64,000 nucleotides of DNA from Pseudomonas sp. MF4836 (GTDB lineage: Bacteria > Pseudomonadota > Gammaproteobacteria > Pseudomonadales > Pseudomonadaceae). The notes beneath the pieces are model-generated. The model did no database searches. It was not told the origin of the DNA and saw nothing but the letters and a program-made list of their open reading frames with translations. The position numbers were made by a program, and so were the translations under genes. The stretch spans positions 124,001 to 188,000 of the forward strand of contig NZ_MVOL01000010.1 of NCBI RefSeq assembly GCF_002018875.1, given 5' to 3'. Below are positions 28,855-38,088 of this stretch, piece by piece; positions within the stretch are counted from its first letter, which is position 1, and each line of letters starts with the position of its first letter.

Positions 28855-30501
28855 TCAGTGGTTGCTGGCGCTGGAGGCGCCGATGCCGGTCATCGAGCGG
28901 ATGAACTGCGCCAGGTAGCGCCCGCGCTCCAGTTCGGCCCGGGGCGAGCGGTCGGTCACCGAGAACAGCCACGCGCTGAGGAACGCCAGGCTCATGGAGA
29001 ACAGCGCCGGGTTGGAGTAGGGGAACAGCGCCTGCTCGTGGTGCAGGACGTTGACCCAGACCGCCGGGCTCAATACCAGCAGGACAATGGCCGAGATCAG
29101 GCCGGCCAGGCTGCCGGTGACCGCGCCACGGGTGGTCAGGCCTTTCCAATACATGGAGAGGAACAGCACCGGGAAGTTGACCGAGGCGGCAATCGCCAAC
29201 ACCAGGCCAGAGAGGAAGGCGATGTTCTGCGACTCGAACAACAGGCCAAGGATGATCGCCAGCACGCCGATGCACAGGGTGGCGATGCGCGACACGCGGA
29301 TTTCCTGCTTCTCGGTGGCCTGGCCCTTACGGATCACGCAGGCATACAGGTCATGGGACACCGCCGAGGCACCGGACAGCGCCAGGCCGGCCACCACCGC
29401 GAGAATGGTGGCGAAGGCCACCGCCGAGATGAAACCGAGGAACAGGTTGCCGCCCACGGCCTGGGCCAGGTGCACGGCGATCATGTTGCCGCCGCCGATG
29501 ATCGCGCCGTTGGCATCGCGGAATGCCGGGTCGGTGCCGACCATGACGATGGCACCGAAGCCGACGATGATCAGCAGCAGGTAGAAATAGCCGATGAAAC
29601 CGGTGGCGTAGAACACGCTTTTACGCGCTTCCTTGGCATCACTGACGGTGAAGAAACGCATCAGGATATGGGGCAGGCCGGCGGTGCCGAACATCATGCC
29701 CAGGCCCAGGGAGATGGCGTCGATCGGGTTCGACAGCAGACCGCCCGGGGCCATGATCGCGCTGCCCTTGGCGTGCACCGCACTGGCACCCGCGAACATC
29801 GCCTCGGTACTGAAACCGAAATGCTTGAGCACCATAAAGGCCATGAAGCTGGTGCCGAACAGCAGCATCACCGCCTTGATGATCTGCACCCAGGTGGTGG
29901 CGAGCATGCCGCCGAAGGTCACGTAAAACACCATCAGCACGCCCACCAGCATCACCGCGTACAGGTAGCTGATGCCAAACAGCAGTTCGATCAGCTTGCC
30001 GGCACCGACCATCTGCGCCACCAGGTACATCAGCGCCACGGTCAGGGTGCCGAAGGCCGAAGTCAGGCGCACCGGGGTTTGTTCCAGGCGATAGGACACC
30101 ACGTCGGCAAAGGTGTATTTGCCCAGGTTGCGCAGGCGTTCGGCGATCAGGAACAGGATGATCGGCCAGCCGGCCAGCACCCCCAGGGCGTACAACAGGC
30201 CGTCATAGCCGTTGAGGAACATCATGGCCGAGATGCCGAGGAAGGACGCGGCGGAGATCATGTCGCCGGCAATCGCCAGGCCGTTCTGGAAACCGGTCAT
30301 GCCGCCACCGGCGGTGTAGAAATCACTGGCCGAACGGGTGCGCAGGGCCGCCCAGCGGGTGACGCCGAGGGTGAACAGGACGAACACCAGGAACATGCCG
30401 ATGGCGTTCCAGTTCAACGGCCGGGCGCTGCCCTCGGCGGCCAGCGCAACGTCGGTGGCGAAGGCACAAGGCAGCAGGAACAGGGTCAGGAGGCGCTTCA
30501 T
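28855..30501 (-). CDS. paaL: Phenylacetate permease, solute:sodium symporter (ActP-like)
   Basis: A 548-residue protein with an N-terminal signal-like segment and 13 membrane helices of the SSS family, closely ActP-like (GDMISAASFLGISAMMFLNGYDG, GGMLATTWVQIIKAVML, GTAGLPHILMRFFTV). In the paa cluster of pseudomonads this gene (paaL/phaJ) imports phenylacetate with sodium or protons. The ATG at 30501 overlaps the stop codon of the DUF485 gene (ATGA), the same arrangement as yjcH-actP in acetate clusters; a GTG nine bases upstream is in frame but less likely. Confidence 0.92.
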   Translation of the reverse strand: MKRLLTLFLLPCAFATDVALAAEGSARPLNWNAIGMFLVFVLFTLGVTRWAALRTRSASDFYTAGGGMTGFQNGLAIAGDMISAASFLGISAMMFLNGYDGLLYALGVLAGWPIILFLIAERLRNLGKYTFADVVSYRLEQTPVRLTSAFGTLTVALMYLVAQMVGAGKLIELLFGISYLYAVMLVGVLMVFYVTFGGMLATTWVQIIKAVMLLFGTSFMAFMVLKHFGFSTEAMFAGASAVHAKGSAIMAPGGLLSNPIDAISLGLGMMFGTAGLPHILMRFFTVSDAKEARKSVFYATGFIGYFYLLLIIVGFGAIVMVGTDPAFRDANGAIIGGGNMIAVHLAQAVGGNLFLGFISAVAFATILAVVAGLALSGASAVSHDLYACVIRKGQATEKQEIRVSRIATLCIGVLAIILGLLFESQNIAFLSGLVLAIAASVNFPVLFLSMYWKGLTTRGAVTGSLAGLISAIVLLVLSPAVWVNVLHHEQALFPYSNPALFSMSLAFLSAWLFSVTDRSPRAELERGRYLAQFIRSMTGIGASSASNH

Positions 30502-30806
30502 TGGGCGCACTCCTGCTTGAGTTTTTCGTTCAGCGGGTCGATCACGTGGTTGGCGCGGTACACATAGAAACCGGTCAGGGCAAAGGCCAGCAGCACGATC
30601 ACCACGCCCACCAGCATGCCGACCGTGGTCACGCCGCCGCTCAGGGATTGGCCCAGGGTGCTGGGGGAAAACGCCACCAGCAGCACAAAGCCGTAATAGA
30701 TCACCAGCATCGCCAGGCTCAGCGACCAGTAGAGGTTCTGTTTGCGGCGTACCAGCTGGATAAAATCCGGGTGCTGACTGATCTGTTGTATCTCTTGCGG
30801 GGTCAT
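30498..30806 (-). CDS. DUF485 small membrane protein, partner of PaaL
   Basis: A 102-residue protein with two transmembrane helices (about 30-50 and 62-85) and the DUF485 opening HPDFIQLVRRKQNLYWSLSL. Homologues (YjcH) are always encoded just before ActP-type symporters and probably act as accessory subunits. It overlaps paaL by four bases. Start at 30806 matches the family; longer versions upstream are not supported. Confidence 0.92.
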   Translation of the reverse strand: MTPQEIQQISQHPDFIQLVRRKQNLYWSLSLAMLVIYYGFVLLVAFSPSTLGQSLSGGVTTVGMLVGVVIVLLAFALTGFYVYRANHVIDPLNEKLKQECAQ

Positions 30807-30915
30807 GGCGGCGCTCTCTGGGTTGTTGTTTTTGTTTTGGGTGAAGCAGGTTGCGGGCACGGCGTCAGGCATCGCGCCTGCACGGTGGCAGGCGCTGCTG
30901 GGGTGACGGCTGGCG

Positions 30916-31992
30916 TCAGAGTTGGTCGAAGTCCAGCACCACCTTGGCGCTGACCGGGAATGACTGGCACGACAGCACGTAGCCGGCCGCCACTTCGTAG
31001 TCCTCGAGGGCGTGGTTGCTGTCCATTTCCACCTCGCCTTCGATCACCTTGCATTTGCAGGTGGAGCAGACCCCGGCCTTGCACGAATAAGGCAGCTCGG
31101 CGCCCTGGATGTTGCCGGCGTCGAGGATGCTCAAAGTGTTGCGCGGCAGGTCGAAGGCCAGGGCGCGGCCATCGCTGATCACGGTGATCTGGCTGGTGGC
31201 GGCGTCGATCTGGCGTGCAGCTTCGCGGACCTCGCGTTTTTGCTGGCTGCCGGCGGCGGCAAACAGCTCGAAGTGAATGCGCTCGGCCGGCATGCCCTTG
31301 GCCTTGAGGCTGTCGCGCACGGTTTCGGTCATTTCCTGGGGGCCGCAGATAAACGCCGCGTCCAGGGCCTTGACGTCGAGCCAGCGGGAAAACAGCTGCT
31401 CGCATTTCTCAGCGTTGATCCGGCCGTTATAGAGGTCGACATCCTGCTGCTCGCGGCTGAAAACGAAGATCAGGTTCAGGCGCTGCAGGTAGCGGTTCTT
31501 CAGGTCCTCGAGCTGTTCGCGAAACAGCGCACCGGAACTGGAACGGTTGCCGTAGAGCAGGGTGACCTGGCTGTGGGGTTCGGTTTCCAGGGTGCTCTTG
31601 ATGATCGACAGGATCGGCGTGATACCGCTGCCGGCAGCCACCGCCAGGTAACGCCCGTGCCGCGCCGGGTCCAGTTCCACATGAAAATGCCCGGCGGGTG
31701 GCATCACTTCCAGGCGGTGCCCGGCCTTGAGCTGTTCGTTGGCAAAGGCCGAGAAACGTCCGCCGGCCACACGCTTGATGGCGATGCGCAGTTCGCCGTC
31801 ATTGACCCCCGTGCAAATCGAATAGGAGCGGCGCACTTCTTCACCGTCCAGTTGGGTGCGCATCACCAGGTGCTGGCCCTGGGTGAAATGAAAGCTGTCC
31901 TGCAGGTGCTGCGGAATCTCGAAGGCGATGGACACGGCGTCACGGGTTTCGCTGCGCACATCCTTGATCACCAGGCTGTGGAATTTGCTCAT
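30916..31992 (-). CDS. paaE: PaaE: reductase subunit of phenylacetyl-CoA 1,2-epoxidase
   Basis: A 358-residue oxidoreductase: an FAD-binding FNR-type domain (RRSYSICTGVNDGELRI), an NAD(P) domain (AAGSGITPILSII, FICGPQEM) and a C-terminal plant-type [2Fe-2S] ferredoxin domain with cysteines in SCKAGVCSTCKCKVIEG and YVLSCQSFP. It passes electrons from NADPH to the di-iron PaaAC oxygenase. Fifth gene of paaABCDE, separated from paaD by 33 bases. Confidence 0.96.
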   Translation of the reverse strand: MSKFHSLVIKDVRSETRDAVSIAFEIPQHLQDSFHFTQGQHLVMRTQLDGEEVRRSYSICTGVNDGELRIAIKRVAGGRFSAFANEQLKAGHRLEVMPPAGHFHVELDPARHGRYLAVAAGSGITPILSIIKSTLETEPHSQVTLLYGNRSSSGALFREQLEDLKNRYLQRLNLIFVFSREQQDVDLYNGRINAEKCEQLFSRWLDVKALDAAFICGPQEMTETVRDSLKAKGMPAERIHFELFAAAGSQQKREVREAARQIDAATSQITVISDGRALAFDLPRNTLSILDAGNIQGAELPYSCKAGVCSTCKCKVIEGEVEMDSNHALEDYEVAAGYVLSCQSFPVSAKVVLDFDQL

Positions 31993-32025
31993 TGTGGGTC
32001 TCCCACTGACACGGCAAGCGGCCGC

Positions 32026-32562
32026 TCAGATGCACTTGAAGTAGTCGAACGGTTCCAGGCAGTCACGGCAGCGATACAGCGCCTTGCAGGCGGTCGAGCC
32101 GAACTCGCTGAGCAGCTCGGTATGGGCGCTGCCGCATTGCGGGCAGAGGATGTCGTGGCGCTCTCCCAGCAGGCCGCGTTTGCTGGTGCTGCCCGGGCGC
32201 GGCGGCGCGATGCCATAGGCCCGCAGGCGTTCGCGGCCGTCGTCGGTGATCCAGTCGCTGCTCCAGGCCGGGGTCAACTTGCGTTGCAGCTGCGGAGCGC
32301 GGAAACCGGCGAGTTCCAGGGCGTCGCGGATGTCGCTTTCGATCACCTCGGTGGCCGGGCAGCCGGAGTAGGTCGGGGTCACTACCACGTGCAGGTGGCC
32401 GTCGCGCCAATCGAGATCGCGGACGATCCCGAGGTCGACCACGCTGACCACCGGCACTTCCGGGTCCATGACCTGGGTCAGGGTCGCCCAGGCTGCGTCC
32501 AGGTCGCCTGGCTGTACCGCCCGCGCGCCCTGGTCGCTGGTGATCAGCTCACCAGGTCGCAT
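32026..32562 (-). CDS. paaD: PaaD: iron-sulfur maturation factor of the phenylacetyl-CoA epoxidase
   Basis: A 178-residue protein with an N-terminal MIP18/DUF59 domain (MDPEVPVVSVVDLGIVRD, VVVTPTYSGCPAT with the conserved cysteine) and a C-terminal zinc-ribbon-like part (CPQCGSAH ... CKALYRCRDC). It is required for epoxidase activity and thought to help insert or maintain metal clusters. The start at 32562 overlaps paaC by 14 bases. A longer in-frame extension back through paaC is antisense to nothing and lacks paa similarity, so it is rejected. Confidence 0.95.
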   Translation of the reverse strand: MRPGELITSDQGARAVQPGDLDAAWATLTQVMDPEVPVVSVVDLGIVRDLDWRDGHLHVVVTPTYSGCPATEVIESDIRDALELAGFRAPQLQRKLTPAWSSDWITDDGRERLRAYGIAPPRPGSTSKRGLLGERHDILCPQCGSAHTELLSEFGSTACKALYRCRDCLEPFDYFKCI

Positions 32563-33310
32563 CGGGATACGCTCGGGGCAGGAACTGCATTTCCGCCAGC
32601 AGGGTGCCCAGGTGTTCGCTGTGCAGGCCGCGACGGGCATCGAGGTAGAAGTAGCTCGGCGCCGCAGGCAGGGGCAGGGTGGCGCGGGTGAAGACCTGCT
32701 CGACCCGGGCCTGCCAGGCGCTGGCGATCTGCGCGGCATCCGGCACCAGGCCGGCGGCGTGCAGGCGGGTTTCGCTGTCGTCACCGCTGATCAGCTCGAT
32801 GGTGAAGCGCCATAGCAGGGGGATGGCATCGAGCATGCGCTGATGGCTCTCTTCGGTGCCGTCGCCCAGCCGTTCGACCCATTCGCCGGAGCGGCGCAGG
32901 TGATAGGTGGCTTCCTTGACCGCCTTGGCGGCGATCCCGGCGATGCGCTCGTCGCTGGACTGGCTCAGGCCCTGGAGCACTTCCAGGTGCCAGGCGTCAT
33001 AGAAAAACTGCTTGAGCATGGTCACCGCGTAGTCGCCGTTGGGCTGCTCCACCAGCAACAGGTTGCGGTAGGCGCGCTCATCGCGGCGGAACGCCAGGTG
33101 GTCGGCGTCGCGGCCGTCGTTCAGCAGCTCGGCGGCGTAGTCCAGCCAGTTGCGGGCCTGGCCCACCAGGTCGAGGCCAACGTTCATCAGCGCCAGCTCT
33201 TCTTCCAGCGCTGGCGCGCGACCGCACCATTGGCACAGGCGCTGGCCCTGGATCAGGGCGCTGTCACCGAGGCGCAGCAGGTATTGGATCAGATCGGTTT
33301 GAGTGGTCAT
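32549..33310 (-). CDS. paaC: PaaC: structural subunit of phenylacetyl-CoA 1,2-epoxidase
   Basis: A 253-residue all-helical ferritin-like protein that pairs with catalytic PaaA; it resembles PaaA but has lost the full di-iron ligand set. Recognised by its opening YLLRLGDSALIQGQRLCQWCG and by GLDLVGQARNWLDYAAEL. It stabilises the PaaA2C2 oxygenase core. Start at ATG 33310, overlapping nothing; its 3' end overlaps paaD. Confidence 0.96.
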   Translation of the reverse strand: MTTQTDLIQYLLRLGDSALIQGQRLCQWCGRAPALEEELALMNVGLDLVGQARNWLDYAAELLNDGRDADHLAFRRDERAYRNLLLVEQPNGDYAVTMLKQFFYDAWHLEVLQGLSQSSDERIAGIAAKAVKEATYHLRRSGEWVERLGDGTEESHQRMLDAIPLLWRFTIELISGDDSETRLHAAGLVPDAAQIASAWQARVEQVFTRATLPLPAAPSYFYLDARRGLHSEHLGTLLAEMQFLPRAYPDATW

Positions 33311-33318
33311 GGTCGGCC

Positions 33319-33600
33319 TCACATGTGTCCGACTTCAGGCGGCAGCTCGTAGAAGCTGGCGTGGCGATAGACCTTGTCGTCGGCCGGGTCGAACAGCGGA
33401 TCTTTCTCGTCCGGGGACGAGGCGACGATCAGATTGGATGGCACCACCCACAGGCTCACGCCCTCGCTGCGGCGGGTGTACAGCTCGCGGGCGTTCTCGA
33501 TGGCCATGACACTGTCGGCGGCATGCACGCTGCCGACGTGTTTGTGGTTGAGGCCGTGCTTGCTGCGCACGAAAACTTCGAAGAGGGTCCATTCAGACAT
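33319..33600 (-). CDS. paaB: PaaB: small subunit of phenylacetyl-CoA 1,2-epoxidase
   Basis: A 93-residue protein of normal PaaB length, with the conserved opening WTLFEVFVRSKHGLNHKHVG and the RRSEGVSLWVVPSNLI block. It is thought to bridge two PaaAC heterotetramers and affect electron transfer from PaaE. It lies eight bases upstream of paaC and 38 bases after paaA. Confidence 0.97.
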   Translation of the reverse strand: MSEWTLFEVFVRSKHGLNHKHVGSVHAADSVMAIENARELYTRRSEGVSLWVVPSNLIVASSPDEKDPLFDPADDKVYRHASFYELPPEVGHM

Positions 33601-33638
33601 CGGGGTGACTCCACATCAGGCGTTTGATCGACGGGCGA

Positions 33639-34628
33639 TCAGGCGGCGTTTTTATTGGTTTTCTTGCGGGCGTGGGCGACAGCGGCCTGGCGCACCCAGG
33701 CGCCGTCTTCAATGGCCTTGCGCCGGGTCGCGACGCGTTCCTGGTTGCACGGGCCATTGCCCTTGAGCACTTCGTAGAATTCGTCCCACTGGATTTCGCC
33801 GAAATCGTAGTGGCCGCGCTCGGCGTTCCACACAAGGTCCGGGTCGGGGCAGGTGCAGCCCAGCAGTTCCAGTTGCGGGATGGTCTGGTCGATAAAGCGC
33901 TGGCGCAGCTCGTCGTTGCTCTGGCGCTTGATTTTCCAGGCCATGGACTGGGCGCTGTTGGGCGAGTGTTCGTCGCTGGGGCCGAACATCATCAGGGCCG
34001 GCCACCACAGGCGGTTGATGGCGTCCTGGACCATGTCTTTCTGCGCCTGGTTGCCCTCGCGCATCATGGTCAGCAGCACTTCGTAGCCCTGGCGCTGGTG
34101 GAAGCTCTCTTCCTTGCAGATGCGCACCATGGCCCGGGAATAGGGGCCGTAGGAGGTGCGCTGCAACACCACCTGATTGACGATGGCCGCGCCGTCCACC
34201 AGCCAGCCCACCGCGCCCATGTCGGCCCAGTTCAGGGTTGGGTAATTGAAGATGCTCGAGTACTTGGCGCGGCCGCTGTGCAGCTTGGCGATCTCCTCGT
34301 CGCGGTCGGCGCCCAGGGTCTCCATGGCGCTGTACAGGTACAGGCCGTGACCGGCTTCGTCCTGGATCTTGGCCATCAGTTGCAGCTTGCGCTTGAGGGT
34401 CGGCGCGCGAGCCACCCAGTTGCCCTCGGGCAACATGCCGACGATTTCCGAGTGGGCGTGTTGGGAAATCTGCCGGATCAGCGTCTGGCGATAGGCATCG
34501 GGCATCCAGTTCTTGGCTTCGATCTTGATTTCCGAATCAATTTTTTCCTGGAAAGCGCGCTCCTGTTCGGACATCTCCGACAGGCTCTTGATGCTCTTGA
34601 CCCCGGTTTCTACCAACTGTGCATACAT
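33639..34628 (-). CDS. paaA: PaaA: catalytic di-iron subunit of phenylacetyl-CoA 1,2-epoxidase
   Basis: A 329-residue ferritin-like oxygenase. Ligand-bearing helices are visible at KIQDEAGHGLYLYSAMETLG and CKEESFHQRQGYEVLL (E-x-x-H pairs). With PaaC it inserts one oxygen atom into the aromatic ring of phenylacetyl-CoA, giving the 1,2-epoxide. Start at ATG 34628 (MYAQLVETG) matches the family; upstream in-frame codons lie in the AT-rich promoter. First gene of paaABCDE, with two candidate PaaX sites facing each other just upstream. Confidence 0.97.
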   Translation of the reverse strand: MYAQLVETGVKSIKSLSEMSEQERAFQEKIDSEIKIEAKNWMPDAYRQTLIRQISQHAHSEIVGMLPEGNWVARAPTLKRKLQLMAKIQDEAGHGLYLYSAMETLGADRDEEIAKLHSGRAKYSSIFNYPTLNWADMGAVGWLVDGAAIVNQVVLQRTSYGPYSRAMVRICKEESFHQRQGYEVLLTMMREGNQAQKDMVQDAINRLWWPALMMFGPSDEHSPNSAQSMAWKIKRQSNDELRQRFIDQTIPQLELLGCTCPDPDLVWNAERGHYDFGEIQWDEFYEVLKGNGPCNQERVATRRKAIEDGAWVRQAAVAHARKKTNKNAA

Positions 34629-34675
34629 GACGTGTCTCCCGCCGTGAAGGTGTGCGTGGGCATGGAGAACTTTAT

Positions 34676-34690
34676 ATGTGATACACAAAT
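34676..34690 (+). promoter_or_regulatory. Candidate PaaX operator half-site, paaA promoter (proximal)
   Basis: ATGTGATACACAAAT lies 48-62 bases upstream of the paaA start. It shares the TGYGATACA core with three other sites near paa promoters and resembles the TGTGATTCG-type core known for PaaX of E. coli. Confidence 0.55.
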
Positions 34691-34726
34691 AAATATCAAA
34701 CACAAAATAACGTGTCGTATATTTTT

Positions 34727-34738
34727 TTGTATCGCATT
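34727..34738 (-). promoter_or_regulatory. Candidate PaaX operator half-site, paaA promoter (distal)
   Basis: AATGCGATACAA on the minus strand, about 100 bases upstream of paaA and facing the proximal site, so that the two form a widely spaced inverted pair in an AT-rich promoter stretch. Confidence 0.5.
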
Positions 34739-34803
34739 AGGGGGTGAAGGCTCCAGATCAGGGGTTGCTTCTCAAGGCTGTCAGGCGAGTGCTGTCGGGC
34801 CTC

Positions 34804-34936
34804 TGTGGCTAGGGAGCTTGCTCCCGCTGGGGCGCGCAGCGGCCCTGAAACCGGGCGTTGCGGTGCATCAGGGAGATGGAGTCGGGGTGATTGCGGCTGC
34901 TGCGCAGCCGAGCGGGAGCAAGCTCCCTCGCCACGG
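34804..34936. repeat. REPIN-type inverted pair, family B, between paaK and paaA
   Basis: TGTGGCTAGGGAGCTTGCTC begins the first unit (34804-34828); AGCGGGAGCAAGCTCCCTCG begins the inverted unit (34911-34936). The same pair occurs at 46055-46177. It fills the gap between the paaK stop codon and the paaA promoter, so it may contribute to ending the paaFGHIJK transcript. Confidence 0.75.
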
Positions 34937-35017
34937 AGGGCGTTCACCACGCTGTTTCAGGGGCTTGAAGCGGAGGGACGCCCCGGCATCGGGCGATGCG
35001 GGGCGTGACAGGGGGGG

Positions 35018-36337
<1,320 letters not shown>

Positions 36338-36440
36338 GACTTCACTCGAATTGTTTTTGTGTTGCGACCCGCCGGCAAGCGGGTCTTGAGTGCATGCGCC
36401 AAGGATACCTGGCGGCACCCTGGGTCTTGCGTTGTTTCTA

Positions 36441-37646
36441 CTAGAACCTTTCGATAATCAGGGCGATGCCCTGGCCGACGCCGATGCACATGGTGCACAA
36501 GGCGTAGCGGCCCTGGCGTTGTTCCAGTTCGTGCAGGGCCGTGGTCACCAGGCGCGCGCCGCTCATGCCCAGGGGGTGGCCCAGGGCGATGGCGCCGCCA
36601 TTGGGGTTGACCCGTGGATCGTCATCCCCCAGCCCCAGTTCGCGCAGCACGGCCAGACCCTGGGCAGCGAAGGCTTCGTTGAGTTCGATCACGTCCATGT
36701 CTGCCAGGCTGAGGTTGGCCAGTTCCAGGACCTTGCGCGTCGCCGGCACCGGGCCGATGCCCATGATTCGCGGCTCGACTCCGGCCGTGGCCATGGCCAC
36801 CACCCGACCCCGGGCCTTGAGCCCGTAACGCTGGGCGGTGGCGGCATTGGCCAGCAGCAGCGCACAGGCGCCGTCATTGACCCCGGAGGCGTTGCCGGCG
36901 GTGACGGTGCCGTCCTTGCGGAATGGCGTGCCGAGCTTTTGCAGCTGTTCGAGGGTGGTGTCGCCCCGTGGGTGCTCGTCGTGTTCGACAACGATGGCCG
37001 GACCTTTGCGCTGAGGGATCTGCACCGCGACTATTTCACGGGCCAGGCGCCCGCTGGCCTGGGCGGCAGAGGCGCGTTGCTGGCTGCGCAGGGCGAAGGC
37101 GTCCTGGTCGGCGCGGGAGATATTGAACTGCGCAGCGACGTTTTCGGCGGTCTCCGGCATCGAGTCGATGCCATATTGCTGCTCCATCAACGGGTTGACG
37201 AAACGCCAGCCGATGGTGGTATCGAAAAGCTGCGCCTGGCGAGAAAACGCGGTCTCGGCCTTGCCCATCACCAGGGGTGCACGAGACATCGACTCGACGC
37301 CACCCACCAGCATCAGCGAAGCCTCGCCGCAGCGAATCGCCCGCGCCGCGCTGCCAATGGCGTCCAGGCCGGAGCCGCACAGGCGGTTGAGGGTGGTCCC
37401 GGGTGCGCTGACCGGCAGCCCGGCCAGCAGGGCCGACATGCGCGCCACGTTACGGTTGTCTTCGCCGGCCTGGTTGGCGCAGCCGTAGAGCACATCGTCG
37501 ACCGTGCTCCAGTCCACTTGCGGGTGGCGGCGCAGCAGTTCGCGCAGGGGTATCGCGCCAAGGTCGTCGGCGCGCACGCTGCTCAGGGCGCCGGCATAGC
37601 GGCCGATGGGGGTGCGGACTGCATCGATGATCAGGGCGTCATTCAT
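36441..37646 (-). CDS. paaJ: PaaJ: 3-oxoadipyl-CoA / 3-oxo-5,6-dehydrosuberyl-CoA thiolase
   Basis: A 401-residue thiolase of normal length. The acyl-accepting cysteine lies in NRLCGSGLDAIGSAARAI, the histidine in NGGAIALGHPLGMSGARL and the second cysteine in CTMCIGVGQGIAL. It cleaves acetyl-CoA at two points of the pathway. PcaF is a close relative, so the operon context decides the assignment. Its start overlaps the end of paaI by eight bases. Confidence 0.95.
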   Translation of the reverse strand: MNDALIIDAVRTPIGRYAGALSSVRADDLGAIPLRELLRRHPQVDWSTVDDVLYGCANQAGEDNRNVARMSALLAGLPVSAPGTTLNRLCGSGLDAIGSAARAIRCGEASLMLVGGVESMSRAPLVMGKAETAFSRQAQLFDTTIGWRFVNPLMEQQYGIDSMPETAENVAAQFNISRADQDAFALRSQQRASAAQASGRLAREIVAVQIPQRKGPAIVVEHDEHPRGDTTLEQLQKLGTPFRKDGTVTAGNASGVNDGACALLLANAATAQRYGLKARGRVVAMATAGVEPRIMGIGPVPATRKVLELANLSLADMDVIELNEAFAAQGLAVLRELGLGDDDPRVNPNGGAIALGHPLGMSGARLVTTALHELEQRQGRYALCTMCIGVGQGIALIIERF

Positions 37647-38088
37647 TGGGGGTCTCCTGCGCCAGCACCGGGCCGCGCACTTTGTAGGATTTGCCATGGA
37701 ACAGGGCAATCAACTGCCCTTGCTGGTTTTCAATGCGCACGTCGTAGTTACCGGTGCGACCGCTACGGCTTTGTTCGATGCAGTCGGCGGTGAGGGTGTC
37801 GCCCAGGCGTGCCGGGGCGATGTAGTCGATGCTGCAGCCGATGGCCACGGTGGCCTCGTTGTAACTGTTACAGGCAAAGGCGAAGGCCGAATCCGCCAGG
37901 GCGAACAGGTAGCCACCGTGGCAGGTGCCGTGGCCCTGAAGCATATGGGCGCCGACGCTCATGCCCAGTCGGGCGGCCCCCGGCGCCACTGACAGCAGGC
38001 GCATGCCCATGGCTTGGCTGGCCTGGTCACGTTCAAACAGGCTTTGTGCGCATTGGCTGGCCAGGTTCATGGCTTGGTGGTTAGTCAT
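37639..38088 (-). CDS. paaI: PaaI: hydroxyphenylacetyl-CoA thioesterase
   Basis: A 149-residue hot-dog thioesterase with the catalytic HGTCHGGYLFALADSAFAFA block. It hydrolyses ring-hydroxylated phenylacetyl-CoA and related dead-end thioesters, rescuing CoA. Overlaps both paaH (eight bases) and paaJ (eight bases), so translation is coupled. Confidence 0.95.
   Translation of the reverse strand: MTNHQAMNLASQCAQSLFERDQASQAMGMRLLSVAPGAARLGMSVGAHMLQGHGTCHGGYLFALADSAFAFACNSYNEATVAIGCSIDYIAPARLGDTLTADCIEQSRSGRTGNYDVRIENQQGQLIALFHGKSYKVRGPVLAQETPNE

Noticed and set aside
28792..30567. 591-codon plus-strand frame, H/Q/G/R-rich
   Set aside because: Lies over the paaL and porin genes, which have clear homology; it is a shadow.
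31012..32691. 559-codon plus-strand frame
   Set aside because: Antisense to paaE and paaD with no recognisable motifs.
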